Positions 8,957 to 17,840 of a stretch of 34,055 bases of DNA are shown here, piece by piece (position 1 is the first letter of the stretch; every line of letters begins with the position of its first letter). The notes under the pieces are model-generated. The model saw nothing but the letters and a program-made list of their open reading frames with translations. It ran no database searches and had not been told where the DNA came from. This DNA comes from Candidatus Yanofskybacteria bacterium RIFCSPHIGHO2_01_FULL_44_17 (GTDB lineage: Bacteria > Patescibacteriota > Minisyncoccia > 2-02-FULL-40-12 > IGHO2-01-FULL-4-A): contig MGJI01000013.1 of the NCBI GenBank assembly GCA_001794195.1, positions 1-34,055 of the forward strand, read 5' to 3'. Position numbers and translations under genes: made by a program.

Positions 8957-9053
8957 ATGAACCTCCTCTTTTGTGGATTATTTATCAATGAACGATACCT
9001 GCAACTATCGTAAAAATAGCACATACTCTATATATAGCAAAGGAAGTCCATGC

Positions 9054-9059
9054 TATAAT
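9054..9059 (+). promoter_or_regulatory. Extended -10 (TGCTATAAT) 8 nt before the ATG
   Basis: tgctataatgcaagcacATG; TSS expected at or next to the start codon. Confidence 0.5.
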
Positions 9060-9067
9060 GCAAGCAC

Positions 9068-9907
9068 ATGATTGGCATTACTAAAAAACAGGCTGATGTG
9101 GCGCCCGCTAAAACCAACTACGGCGTTGAGGTTGTTTATGTCGGCGAATCAATTGACCTGAAGAGGGTTCAGGAAACCATGAAACAGTACTCGTTTATGA
9201 ATCGCGACCACCCACTGGTTCTGCGCCTGCTCGATGATCAGTTCGCGGTATTAACCAAGTTTGGTACGGTAGCCTTTTGGAATGTTGACGAAAAATTAAG
9301 AAAGCAATTCGTTCGGGAACTAGCTTCTTCGACCAAGAGCAAAAAAGTATTCTACCCGCACACAGAGACTACCAAGGTCATAATCGGCGAAGAGGTCGAA
9401 AGAGTAACCTTTACCGAAGTTTACCTGACCAATTTTAGTTTGGAAAAAATCAGAATAATTTCCTATGTCCTGTCTCAGTCAGTGGCACTGGAACGCTACG
9501 AAAATGAGATAGAGGAAAATCTTCAAGAGCTCGGGGTGGTTATTGAAAACCTTAAATCTAAGGGTCGCGCCATGCTGCGCGAACGTGAATTGCTTAAGCG
9601 CATCGGCAAGGTTCTGTCGGTTAAACAAATTGCCGTAGCCCATCTGTCGTTATTTGATAAGCCGGATGAGGCCTGGGAATCTCCTGAATTAGAAACCCTC
9701 TATAACCAACTGCATCGCGAGTACGACATGGGCGACCGTTTTGATATATTAGATGAAAAGGTTAATTTCCTATCTGATAATGCCAAACTGCTCCTAAATT
9801 TCATAGCCGAAAAACGCAACGCCTTCCTCGAAATGGTCATTATCGCTCTTTTTGTGATTGACCTAATCCCACTCTTCATAGACCTCGTTAAATATTTAGC
9901 CAAATGA
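9068..9907 (+). CDS. RMD1/DUF155 (YagE-like) family protein
   Basis: FAVLTKFGTVAFWNV, LSQSVALERYE, ILDEKVNFLSDNAKLLLNFIAEKRNAFLEMVIIALFVIDL are typical of DUF155 proteins. Confidence 0.75.
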   Translation: MIGITKKQADVAPAKTNYGVEVVYVGESIDLKRVQETMKQYSFMNRDHPLVLRLLDDQFAVLTKFGTVAFWNVDEKLRKQFVRELASSTKSKKVFYPHTETTKVIIGEEVERVTFTEVYLTNFSLEKIRIISYVLSQSVALERYENEIEENLQELGVVIENLKSKGRAMLRERELLKRIGKVLSVKQIAVAHLSLFDKPDEAWESPELETLYNQLHREYDMGDRFDILDEKVNFLSDNAKLLLNFIAEKRNAFLEMVIIALFVIDLIPLFIDLVKYLAK

Positions 9908-9909
9908 AA

Positions 9910-9929
9910 AATCCGCACGCTTGCGGATT
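9910..9929 (-). terminator. Terminator at the 3' end of the solA-like gene
   Basis: aatccgca-cgct-tgcggatt; on the minus strand it is followed by a T run (GCGGATTTTTCATTT). Confidence 0.5.
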
Positions 9930-11106
9930 AGGTAAGAAATCTTTTTATACTGAACGGGCCAATGTCTATCTTGCTTCTGCCGTCCAGAGCTAGTTGGGCC
10001 AGTGATTCGCCGATTGCGGCAGAATGTTTAAATCCATGGCCGGAACACGGTGATGCCATAATTATATTGGGGTTTTCCGGATCAAAATCAATCACAAAGC
10101 CTGAATCCGGCGTAACAGTGTACATACAGACTTTTGAGCGGATACATCGCGGACTTAAGCCCGGCAAACGGTTAACAATGTGCTCAGCATACACAGACTC
10201 TACTTCGGCATCAGTTACGTCTCTATTAACGTTGTCGGGATCAATAATATTGGTTTCTTCGGAAGCCACCTTAATTCCACCGTTCAGACCGTCAATAGCC
10301 GGAAATCCATAAATAAAATTATTGCTATTCACCCAGATGAAAATCGGAAATCTGCCGATAAGATACGGCTTGATAGAGCCGTTAATATCAAACCAGAAAA
10401 GACACTGCCTCAAAATTTTAAAAACGCCCGGGAACCTCGATCTTAAAAAATCATTAACCCAGGCACCGGCCGAGATTATGACCTTATCGGAGTAGATGTA
10501 GGAACGGGCGCCGGCGTATTCAGCAATAACGAGCATGCCGCTGCCTTCTTTTTTTATGGCGATAACCTTATGGTTAATCCTCGTATCGGTACCCATCCTT
10601 CTGGCCAATCCGATTTGAGCTCTAATACAATTTTCCGGCCTTAGAAAACCGGCCATAGGTTCATAATAGCCGCGCTCATCGCCGAAAAGATTAAACTGCG
10701 GGAATTTTTGGCGAATCTGAGCAGTACCGAGAATTTCATGACCTACTGAGTATTTTCTTGCGGCACGGATTGTTTCTCCAAGAAAATCAGCCTTGCCATG
10801 CATTGCCGAGCCCGTGCTGTAACTTGTCATCATAAGTCCGCCGGTAACCGTAAGCAGATCCTGCCCGGTCAGAGCTTCCATCTCGCGCCATAACTCATAT
10901 GACCGCAGAGCAAGCGGTGTATATGTCTCACCCTCGCCTATCGCCTGCCTGGTTATTCGCGTATCGCCACCGCTTGAGCCCAGCTGATGAGGCGGGTCAA
11001 ACCGGTCTATAGCAATTACTCTCGCCCCTCTTTTTGCCAACTGATATGCCGCCGCGGAGCCCATTGCGCCCAAACCGACAACTGCTACATCACAGACATT
11101 CTTCAC
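9928..11106 (-). CDS. solA: N-methyl-L-tryptophan oxidase / monomeric sarcosine oxidase-like FAD oxidoreductase
   Basis: DVAVVGLGAMGSAAAYQLAKRGARVIAIDRFDPPHQLGSSGGDTRITRQ; C-terminal SPCSGHGFKHSAAIGE. Confidence 0.85.
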   Translation of the reverse strand: MKNVCDVAVVGLGAMGSAAAYQLAKRGARVIAIDRFDPPHQLGSSGGDTRITRQAIGEGETYTPLALRSYELWREMEALTGQDLLTVTGGLMMTSYSTGSAMHGKADFLGETIRAARKYSVGHEILGTAQIRQKFPQFNLFGDERGYYEPMAGFLRPENCIRAQIGLARRMGTDTRINHKVIAIKKEGSGMLVIAEYAGARSYIYSDKVIISAGAWVNDFLRSRFPGVFKILRQCLFWFDINGSIKPYLIGRFPIFIWVNSNNFIYGFPAIDGLNGGIKVASEETNIIDPDNVNRDVTDAEVESVYAEHIVNRLPGLSPRCIRSKVCMYTVTPDSGFVIDFDPENPNIIMASPCSGHGFKHSAAIGESLAQLALDGRSKIDIGPFSIKRFLT

Positions 11107-11143
11107 GTATCGCCTCTTTTGTAAAAGTTCTCAAAACTAAAAA

Positions 11144-11171
11144 GACGTTATCACGCATATGCGATAACGTC
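11144..11171 (-). terminator. Terminator downstream of dut
   Basis: gacgttat...ataacgtc stem with inner cgcatatgcg palindrome; minus strand continues CTTTTTAG. Confidence 0.6.
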
Positions 11172-11182
11172 AAACAGCCTCT

Positions 11183-11608
11183 TCATTTTCTGCCGGAGGA
11201 GCCGAAACCTTTGTCGCCACGGTTTGAAGAAGTTAATTCACTTACCACTTGCGGCGAAACATTTTCAACTTTTTGGATTAGCATTTGGGCGATTCTGTCC
11301 CCGGCCTCTATCCGATAGGTTTTTTTAGAAAGGTTGATTAAGCCGACTATTATTTCCCCACGATAATTTGAATCAATGACTCCGCCCAAGACTTTCAGTC
11401 CGTTTTTAATGGCCAGGCCGCTCCTGTCCCAAATCAAACCCACGCAATCTCTTGGTGTGGCCATGGCAATCCCAGTAGCAACGGTAGCAATTTCCCCAGG
11501 CCTCAAAACGTGGCTTGCAATAGAGCACAAATCCAATCCGGCGTCACCGCTGTGCATCTTGACCGGAATTTTAGCATCTGGGTGAAGTTTTTTAATTTTG
11601 ATTCTCAT
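11183..11608 (-). CDS. dut: dUTP diphosphatase
   Basis: HSGDAGLDLCS, DRSGLAIKNGLKVLGGVIDSNYRGEI, GDRIAQMLI, RGDKGFGSSGRK cover the dUTPase motifs. Confidence 0.95.
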   Translation of the reverse strand: MRIKIKKLHPDAKIPVKMHSGDAGLDLCSIASHVLRPGEIATVATGIAMATPRDCVGLIWDRSGLAIKNGLKVLGGVIDSNYRGEIIVGLINLSKKTYRIEAGDRIAQMLIQKVENVSPQVVSELTSSNRGDKGFGSSGRK

Positions 11609-11997
11609 TTCTCTTCCTTCTCCTTTTTAAGTTCTAAACAAACTGAATTAATGCAATATCGCTTGCCACCCTTGTCAGCCGGGCCATCATCAAAAACATG
11701 GCCAAGATGCGAGCCGCATTTTTTGCAACGAACTTCGGTACGATGCATACCGAGGCTATTGTCAGGCACAAGTTCAACATTTTCAAGATTGACGGGATCA
11801 GAAAAACTCGGCCAGCCGGTGCCAGAATCAAACTTAGTATTGGAAGAAAAAAGTTCCTGTCCGCAATTAGCACATTTGTACATTCCTTTAGCATGCTCAT
11901 CCCAATACCTACCGCTAAACGGCGCTTCGGTCCCACTATCGCGCATGACATGATACTGCTCGGAGGTTAATTTTTGTTTAATTTCTTCATCGGTCAT
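11605..11997 (-). CDS. msrB: Peptide-methionine (R)-S-oxide reductase
   Basis: GTEAPFSGRYWDEHAKGMYKCANCGQELFSSNTKFDSGTGWPSF...RCKKCGSHLGHVFDDGP...RYCINSVCL. Confidence 0.95.
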   Translation of the reverse strand: MTDEEIKQKLTSEQYHVMRDSGTEAPFSGRYWDEHAKGMYKCANCGQELFSSNTKFDSGTGWPSFSDPVNLENVELVPDNSLGMHRTEVRCKKCGSHLGHVFDDGPADKGGKRYCINSVCLELKKEKEEK

Positions 11998-12014
11998 GTT
12001 TTTATTTTATTTTC

Positions 12015-12060
12015 TCCAATAACATTCTCACATTCTTGAGAATGTGAGAATGTTATTGGA
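12015..12060. repeat. Perfect 22-bp hairpin between msrA and msrB
   Basis: tccaataacattctcacattct-tg-agaatgtgagaatgttattgga. Confidence 0.9.
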
Positions 12061-12063
12061 TTA

Positions 12064-12606
12064 TTAGTTTACAGCTTTTAAAAGTTTATTGAATTTTTCT
12101 CTTAATTTTTCCAATTTGGGGCTGATAACTAGCTGGCAGTATGCCTTATCCGGATTTTTTTTGAAATATTCGCGGTGATATTCTTCGGCCGGATAAAACT
12201 TCTCCAGCGGCTTTAGTTCGGTTACAACCTTTTGGCCTTCTTTATTGAGCTCAGAAATGAATGCCTCGGCCTGAGATTTTTGTTCTGAACTCGTATATAA
12301 AATAATCGAGCGGTATTGAGTGCCTACATCATTCCCTTGCCGGTTCAAAGTCGTCGGATCGTGCGTCGCAAAAAATACAGTCAAAAGATCATCATAACTT
12401 ATTTGAGAGGGCTCAAATTCTATTTTAGAAACTTCGGCATGGCCCGTATTACCCCCACAAACCTGCTCATAGATTGGTCCCGGCATTGTCCCACCGGCAT
12501 AACCAGGCATAACTGAAATTACCCCTCTTAATTCGACGAATACTGCCTCAGTGCACCAGAAACATCCTCCACCAAATATCGCAGTCTCATTTTTTTGTAA
12601 CACCAT
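12064..12606 (-). CDS. msrA: Peptide-methionine (S)-S-oxide reductase
   Basis: AIFGGGCFWCTEAVF, GYAGG, HDPTTLNRQGNDVGTQYRSIIL. Confidence 0.95.
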   Translation of the reverse strand: MVLQKNETAIFGGGCFWCTEAVFVELRGVISVMPGYAGGTMPGPIYEQVCGGNTGHAEVSKIEFEPSQISYDDLLTVFFATHDPTTLNRQGNDVGTQYRSIILYTSSEQKSQAEAFISELNKEGQKVVTELKPLEKFYPAEEYHREYFKKNPDKAYCQLVISPKLEKLREKFNKLLKAVN

Positions 12607-12631
12607 AAAATAAATTTAGCATATTGGTCTC

Positions 12632-12678
12632 AAAACAAAAACCGCCCTGAGCAAAGTCGAATAGGCGGTTTTTGTTTT
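12632..12678 (-). terminator. Terminator downstream of the PT-tail protein gene
   Basis: aaaacaaaaaccgcc (12632-12646) / ggcggtttttgtttt (12664-12678), 15-bp perfect stem. Confidence 0.7.
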
Positions 12679-12684
12679 TAACGA

Positions 12685-13419
12685 CTACGTGGTCGGGGTA
12701 GCTGTCGGAGTAGGAGTTTCTGTCGGAGTAGCGGTAGGTGTCGGCGTTGTGCTTGGAGTTGCTGTCGGAGTTGCTGTCGGAGTTGCTGTCGGAGTTGGTG
12801 GCATGCTTGGACTCACAGATGGTGATACTGATGGCGTTGGAGTTCTTAAACATTTTGGGTGAATGACAAGCATGTTCGGTTTGCCCAGTTGTTTAAGAGC
12901 ATTGAATATACCCTTTTCTGCGGCAGCCTTTGCTGTCGGACTCATACCGTCGTAGGCTTTTTGGATTGCCTCCCTTGCTTCGGTGGCGCCAACCGTTGCT
13001 TTGCAAGCTTCTTGATCCGGCAAGGTTGATACCCAAGCCAATAAGTTAGCTAGAGCTGAATCTATAAGATTCAGGTAGCTCTGTTTTTCTGCATCTGTTA
13101 AGATACCGGGAGCTCTCTGGGCTTCTTCATATGATTTAACAGCCTTAAATAATGCACCGTAATATCTCATTTCCTGTGAATTCCTGAAATCTCTTAAAAC
13201 ATCTTTCAAATCACGACCGAGATGAAAGCCTCTGCCGCCAGCATCAGCCGGACGATGGAAAACAGCTTGATACAATTCATCCAGCGTCTCGCCATCAACT
13301 GCCGTATTGCTTTCGGCAAAAACATTGGTGCTGTCTTTGCCTACCCAAAAACCAAACGCCACACCGACCGTAAGAACGGCTATCGCCATCCCAACAGCCA
13401 ACTTCTTAGATATGCTCAT
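12685..13419 (-). CDS. Secreted protein with DUF4214-like segment and Pro/Thr repeat C-terminal tail
   Basis: Signal anchor; LDELYQAVFHRPADAGGRGFHLGRDLKDVLRDFRNSQEM; tail SVSPSVSPSMPPTPTATPTATPTATPSTTPTPTATPTETPTPTATPTT. Confidence 0.7.
   Translation of the reverse strand: MSISKKLAVGMAIAVLTVGVAFGFWVGKDSTNVFAESNTAVDGETLDELYQAVFHRPADAGGRGFHLGRDLKDVLRDFRNSQEMRYYGALFKAVKSYEEAQRAPGILTDAEKQSYLNLIDSALANLLAWVSTLPDQEACKATVGATEAREAIQKAYDGMSPTAKAAAEKGIFNALKQLGKPNMLVIHPKCLRTPTPSVSPSVSPSMPPTPTATPTATPTATPSTTPTPTATPTETPTPTATPTT
12690..12845. repeat. Low-complexity 6/12-bp tandem repeats encoding the PT-rich tail
   Basis: Repeated gctgtcggagtt/gtcggagta units. Confidence 0.8.
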
Positions 13420-13551
13420 ATGCTAAAAATTGCAGGCGTTGCCCGACATTCCACCAGCAACAATACTAGCGAAATGCAGAGAAATACATGCATTAACCGA
13501 CAAAAGCCACAACAAATGGCTGTTTAAAATAATATAGTAAACCTAGGAATC

Positions 13552-14049
13552 TTAAAAGGGGCGCTGTCCACTCTTAAAACTTTTTAAATCATCGAGCACT
13601 TCTTGAGCATGCTCAAGCGGATCCACATTATCGTATACCCTTACAACCCTTCCCTTGGGATCTACCAGAAACGACCTGCGCAAAGTTCCCATATGCTCAC
13701 GCCCCATGAATTTCTTTTTGGCCCATGCTCCATACTTTTTGACAATCTTCTTTTGGGTATCTGCCAAAAGAGTGAATGTAAGATTATATTTCTCAGCAAA
13801 TTTTTTATGGCTTGCCACAGAATCCACGCTTACGCCCAAAACTTCTGCCTTTAGCTTACTGAGGTCAGGCAAGGCATCTCTTATTGAACAGGCCTCCTTG
13901 GTACATCCCGGTGTATCATCCTTTGGATAAAAATATAAAAGCACCCACTTACCTCTGAGGTCAGCGAGTGAATGCTCTTTGCCATTTTGGTCCGGCAAAA
14001 CAAAACCCGGCGCCATTATTCCAACTTTGATTTTATGATTTGCGACCAT
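13552..14049 (-). CDS. bcp: Peroxiredoxin, thioredoxin-dependent (Bcp/PrxQ type)
   Basis: WVLLYFYPKDDTPGCTKEACSIRD with CX4C; TLRRSFLVDPKGRV. Confidence 0.93.
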   Translation of the reverse strand: MVANHKIKVGIMAPGFVLPDQNGKEHSLADLRGKWVLLYFYPKDDTPGCTKEACSIRDALPDLSKLKAEVLGVSVDSVASHKKFAEKYNLTFTLLADTQKKIVKKYGAWAKKKFMGREHMGTLRRSFLVDPKGRVVRVYDNVDPLEHAQEVLDDLKSFKSGQRPF

Positions 14050-14061
14050 TGTTTACTGAGA

Positions 14062-14538
14062 CTATCCAAGCCAGGCCCGCAAACGCGGAAATTTTACACA
14101 GATTGGAAGTTTTGAACACCAAACTTCCAGACCGAAAAAACGACCCGGCCTTGCTGCTATAAAAAACAGCAAGACTAGGGCGTACACTATATGCTCGTCC
14201 ACGACATATGAATGCGGGGGTATACGTGGAAATTGCAAAACCGGAAAATAATAAAGCATCATCAGTCCGGCACCATAAATTGAAGTTAACCTGACAAAAA
14301 TACCAAGTATCAAAGATCCCCCCAAGATAGTCAGGCCCCACCCATTAAGCCAGTTCGTAACCGGCAAAACATCCGGCTGTAAAAACCAACTATAAAATCC
14401 GCCGAAGGTACTGGCGTTTGCCAGGTAACCAGTGGCTGACCAGCTTGGATCCAAAATCTTGCTGATACCAGCATAAAACATCAGCCAACCGACAGAAATC
14501 CTTAACAAGAAAAGTGACGCTCTTTCAAATTTGTTCAT
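14062..14538 (-). CDS. DoxX-family membrane protein
   Basis: LLRISVGWLMFYAGISKILDPSWSATGYL; four TM segments. Confidence 0.8.
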   Translation of the reverse strand: MNKFERASLFLLRISVGWLMFYAGISKILDPSWSATGYLANASTFGGFYSWFLQPDVLPVTNWLNGWGLTILGGSLILGIFVRLTSIYGAGLMMLYYFPVLQFPRIPPHSYVVDEHIVYALVLLFFIAARPGRFFGLEVWCSKLPICVKFPRLRAWLG

Positions 14539-15005
14539 ATAATTTTGTGGTATCCATTGTGGTAAGTATCCGGATGTCCTTTTTGGTCAAGATTCAGGAG
14601 TACAAGCCACGATAAATTAATTTTAAAAATTGCGAATTCAGAATGAGGCAACTCCAAAATCGGCCAATAGTGGGAGCCCTTGAGGTCAGCATTTACAGAC
14701 AGGAATTTGATTATTTCTAGCTGCTCTTCTTTCCCCTCTACTAGCTGGGCGGCACCGCCACCTTGTATCGTGATGGCGGCTGGGCCGAGGCCAACCACGA
14801 TACCGACATAAGAATTCTGCATCAGGTTAGAAAACTTGCGAGTATCTCTGGAGGTTAGAAAATAGAAATTAAAATCTTCGTCAGTAACATAATATACGGC
14901 CGAAGCCTGGGGCTTATCATCGGCTGAAACCGTAGCTAAAACAGCTACGTTATTTTCCCGCAAAAACTTAAGCGCCTCTTGTTTTATTTGTTCTGTTGTT
15001 TCCAT
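14535..15005 (-). CDS. Pyridoxamine 5'-phosphate oxidase-family protein
   Basis: FLRENNVAVLATVSADDKPQASAVYYVTDEDFNFYFLTSRDTRKFSNLMQNSYVGIVVG. Confidence 0.85.
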   Translation of the reverse strand: METTEQIKQEALKFLRENNVAVLATVSADDKPQASAVYYVTDEDFNFYFLTSRDTRKFSNLMQNSYVGIVVGLGPAAITIQGGGAAQLVEGKEEQLEIIKFLSVNADLKGSHYWPILELPHSEFAIFKINLSWLVLLNLDQKGHPDTYHNGYHKII

Positions 15006-15022
15006 CTATGTTTTGTGATATT

Positions 15023-15442
15023 TTATTCTAAAACTTTTTGCTTAACCTTACCGACTATGGCCTCGAGTGTCCAATCATTTTTGACCAAAAAGTCGCTGAC
15101 TCCCAATCCAGCCGCTTCACTTATTATAGCTGGGTCGCTTAGCCCTGTAACTATTATTACCGGGACATTCTTGCCCCAATCGTCAGCGCGTAATGTCTTC
15201 AGCAACTCCATGCCGCCTATTTTAGGCAAGACCAGATCGAGTAAAATCAGATCCGGGCGCCTGCCCATAGCCAGCGCCAGGCCGGCCTCGCCGTCTTTTG
15301 CCTCAAGCACGTCAAAGTTTTCTTTTCGCAGATTCTCTGCCAGCGCCCACCTTGAAGAGCCCTCGTCCTCAATAATTAAAATGGTTCTTTGCGCCGGCCT
15401 TCTTACCTGGCCCTCGCCCATATTTATATTAAAATTTATCAT
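15023..15442 (-). CDS. Receiver-only response regulator
   Basis: TILIIEDEGSSRW...PDLILLDLVLPKIGGMELLKTLR...VPVIIVTGLSD...DFLVKNDW. Confidence 0.9.
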   Translation of the reverse strand: MINFNINMGEGQVRRPAQRTILIIEDEGSSRWALAENLRKENFDVLEAKDGEAGLALAMGRRPDLILLDLVLPKIGGMELLKTLRADDWGKNVPVIIVTGLSDPAIISEAAGLGVSDFLVKNDWTLEAIVGKVKQKVLE

Positions 15443-17039
15443 TGATCATCTGGCTAGATACTGGCATCTTAACATAAAAAGTCGTCCCATGCCCGGCACT
15501 GCTTTCAAACCAGATCTGCCAGCCGAAATTATCACAAATGCTTTTTATTATAAAAAGTCCGAGGCCGGTGCCGCCTTTTTTCATTTCTTTGGCAACGTCT
15601 GATCTAAAAAACTTGGAAAATATTTTTGGCCTGTCTTCTTCTGCTATGTCGGGTCCGTTATTATGCGATGAAAAAATATATTCGCCGTTTTTGAGTTGAA
15701 GAGATATCTCTACCTTACCGGCACCCTTGTCAGAATATTCCGCGGCATTATAGATAAGGTTTACAAAAATCTGCATGGCCATCGGCTTATTGGTGGTCAA
15801 GCTAAAATCTGCACCCTCAGCCTCAAAGACGAATTCGACTCTTGGGTTTGCCTGCTTAACCTCCCCAACAATAGCTTCGATTTCAACCTTTAAATCAAAT
15901 TTTTCTTTGCTCAGCGTGTTTTTGCCGACTCTTGATAGTACCAACAAGTCCTCAACAAAACTAGCAAGACTTTTGTTCTCCTTGTATATTTCCTCAATCT
16001 TCCTGCGATCCTCATCGGATATAGCAGAACTTTTGCCCAGCCACTCAACCATCCAGCTTATACTTTTAAGAGGGTTACGAAGTTGGTGGCCTATTATTGA
16101 AATGAATTCTTCGCGGAATTGATCTTTTTGTTTCTTGTCGGTAATGTCCGGCTCAATCGACATAAAAAACCTGATGTCGCCTTTTTCGTCGAGTATGGGT
16201 GTAATATAGTCATCCTGCCAGTATTCGGTTCCATCCTTTTTTACGTTCTTAACCTGGCTTACAAATGGCTTTTTTTCTGTTTTTATTGTCTGCCACAATT
16301 TATCATAAAATTCCTTGGGCATGTGGCCACCCCACAGATCGTTAGGATGTTTGCCTAAAATTTCATCCATTGAATATCCGCTCAGACGTTCCCAGGCCTT
16401 ATTGGCATAAATTATTTTCGCGTCAATGTCGGTTATTAAAATTGCCTGATCAGCCGTCGAAATAGTCGATTGGAAAAGTAATATCTTGTCTTCCAGCAGG
16501 CTTACCGATTTTTCTACCATTGCGCCCACAGCCGCTTCTGACAATCGCGGACCAGGGGGAGTGATTCTTGGCTTTTTGGCCGGAAAATCTATGAAAAACT
16601 TGACGAGATCCGACCTGCTTACTATGCCGACAAGCCTCTTCTGAGCATCGACCACAGGAATCGGATTGACGCGATGATGTTGAGTGAAAGCGGTGACAGC
16701 CTCTTCCAAAGTGGCGGTCTCTTTAAGGGTCAGCGGGTCGTCGTTCATTACGCCGGCAACTTTAAGCGCGGCGATAGTTTCAAATTCCTTTTCAATGCCG
16801 TCTTTTTCAAGTGCAAGTCGCCGCAAAATTCTTTGAAGCGTAGGTATGTGTATTGCAGAGTCAATATTAACAAGATCGTATTCGGTAAGAATTCCAACCA
16901 ACGCTCCAATGCCATCAACAACTGGCAGGCCGTTAAATCTGTTTTTATACAGAAGTTTAGCCGCATCAAAAAGTGAAGTCTCCGGAGAAACCGAAACCAC
17001 CTCCTTGGTCATTATATCTTTTAGTGTTTTTGGATCCAT
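15429..17039 (-). CDS. Soluble hybrid sensor: 2xCBS-PAS-HisKA-HATPase histidine kinase
   Basis: CBS: DIMTKEVVSVSPETSLFDAAKLL...GILTEYDLV; PAS: QAILITDIDAKIIYANKAWERLSGYS; H-box FISIIGHQLRNPLKSISW; GTGLGLFIIKSI. No TM segments. Confidence 0.92.
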   Translation of the reverse strand: MDPKTLKDIMTKEVVSVSPETSLFDAAKLLYKNRFNGLPVVDGIGALVGILTEYDLVNIDSAIHIPTLQRILRRLALEKDGIEKEFETIAALKVAGVMNDDPLTLKETATLEEAVTAFTQHHRVNPIPVVDAQKRLVGIVSRSDLVKFFIDFPAKKPRITPPGPRLSEAAVGAMVEKSVSLLEDKILLFQSTISTADQAILITDIDAKIIYANKAWERLSGYSMDEILGKHPNDLWGGHMPKEFYDKLWQTIKTEKKPFVSQVKNVKKDGTEYWQDDYITPILDEKGDIRFFMSIEPDITDKKQKDQFREEFISIIGHQLRNPLKSISWMVEWLGKSSAISDEDRRKIEEIYKENKSLASFVEDLLVLSRVGKNTLSKEKFDLKVEIEAIVGEVKQANPRVEFVFEAEGADFSLTTNKPMAMQIFVNLIYNAAEYSDKGAGKVEISLQLKNGEYIFSSHNNGPDIAEEDRPKIFSKFFRSDVAKEMKKGGTGLGLFIIKSICDNFGWQIWFESSAGHGTTFYVKMPVSSQMINDKF

Positions 17040-17048
17040 CCCGTTAAT

Positions 17049-17816
17049 TTATGCGGCCAGCCAGCCGCCATCTACATAAAGCGTGGCACCGGTAACATAG
17101 CTCGCCTCTTCAGAAGCCAAAAATACAACGGCCGCGGAAATTTCTTCTGGCCGGCCGATTCTTTTAAGCGGCACCCTTTGGAGTATTTCTTTCATTACAT
17201 CTTCGCTTAATTCTTTGTCTTGTTCATGAACCATTGGCGTGTCTATGACACCCGGGGCAATCACGTTAACGGTAATCCCGAGAGGCGCGAGTTCCACGGC
17301 TAGACTTTCGGACATACCTATAATTCCTGCCTTGGAAGCGGCATAGTGGGTCGAACCCTCAAAACCTATTCCTACTCCGCCGGATGCGATTGAAGCAATA
17401 TTGATGATACGCCCCCAATTATTTTTGGCCATTTCTTTAGCGGCTCGCTGAGCACAGAGAAATTGCCCCTTCAGATTAATGTTAATCGTCTTATCCCAAT
17501 CTTCTTCGGTTAATTCCAGCGCCTGCTTGGGAGCGTAGATACCTGCATTATTTACCAGAATATCCAATCTGCCAAATTGTTTAATTACTTCATCGAAAAC
17601 CCGATTTACTTCTTCAGCATTTGAAACATCCATTTTAAAACATGCCGCCTCTCCACCGCCGGACCTGACCTCAGCTTCTACTAATTGGCATTCGTTCAAA
17701 TCAACATCAGTAATCACTACCTTGGCGCCCTGTTTCGCCAACATTAAAGCATGGGTCCTGCCCATTCCTCTGCGTCCACCGGTCACCAAGGCTATTTTTC
17801 CTGCGATATCAAACAT
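17049..17816 (-). CDS. SDR-family oxidoreductase (FabG-like)
   Basis: GKIALVTGGRRGMGRTHALML; NNAG; YAASKAG; ASYVTGATLYVDGGW. Confidence 0.92.
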   Translation of the reverse strand: MFDIAGKIALVTGGRRGMGRTHALMLAKQGAKVVITDVDLNECQLVEAEVRSGGGEAACFKMDVSNAEEVNRVFDEVIKQFGRLDILVNNAGIYAPKQALELTEEDWDKTININLKGQFLCAQRAAKEMAKNNWGRIINIASIASGGVGIGFEGSTHYAASKAGIIGMSESLAVELAPLGITVNVIAPGVIDTPMVHEQDKELSEDVMKEILQRVPLKRIGRPEEISAAVVFLASEEASYVTGATLYVDGGWLAA

Positions 17817-17840
17817 TGCTTTTACTTTAACGCTCGCTCC

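Noticed and set aside
12690-12845. Possible CRISPR-like repeats
   Set aside because: Short contiguous 6/12-bp coding repeats with no spacers.
12587-12853. ORF with SDSNSDSNSDSNS repeats
   Set aside because: Out-of-frame reading of the PT-repeat DNA; the -1 frame with signal peptide and full-length product is the real gene.
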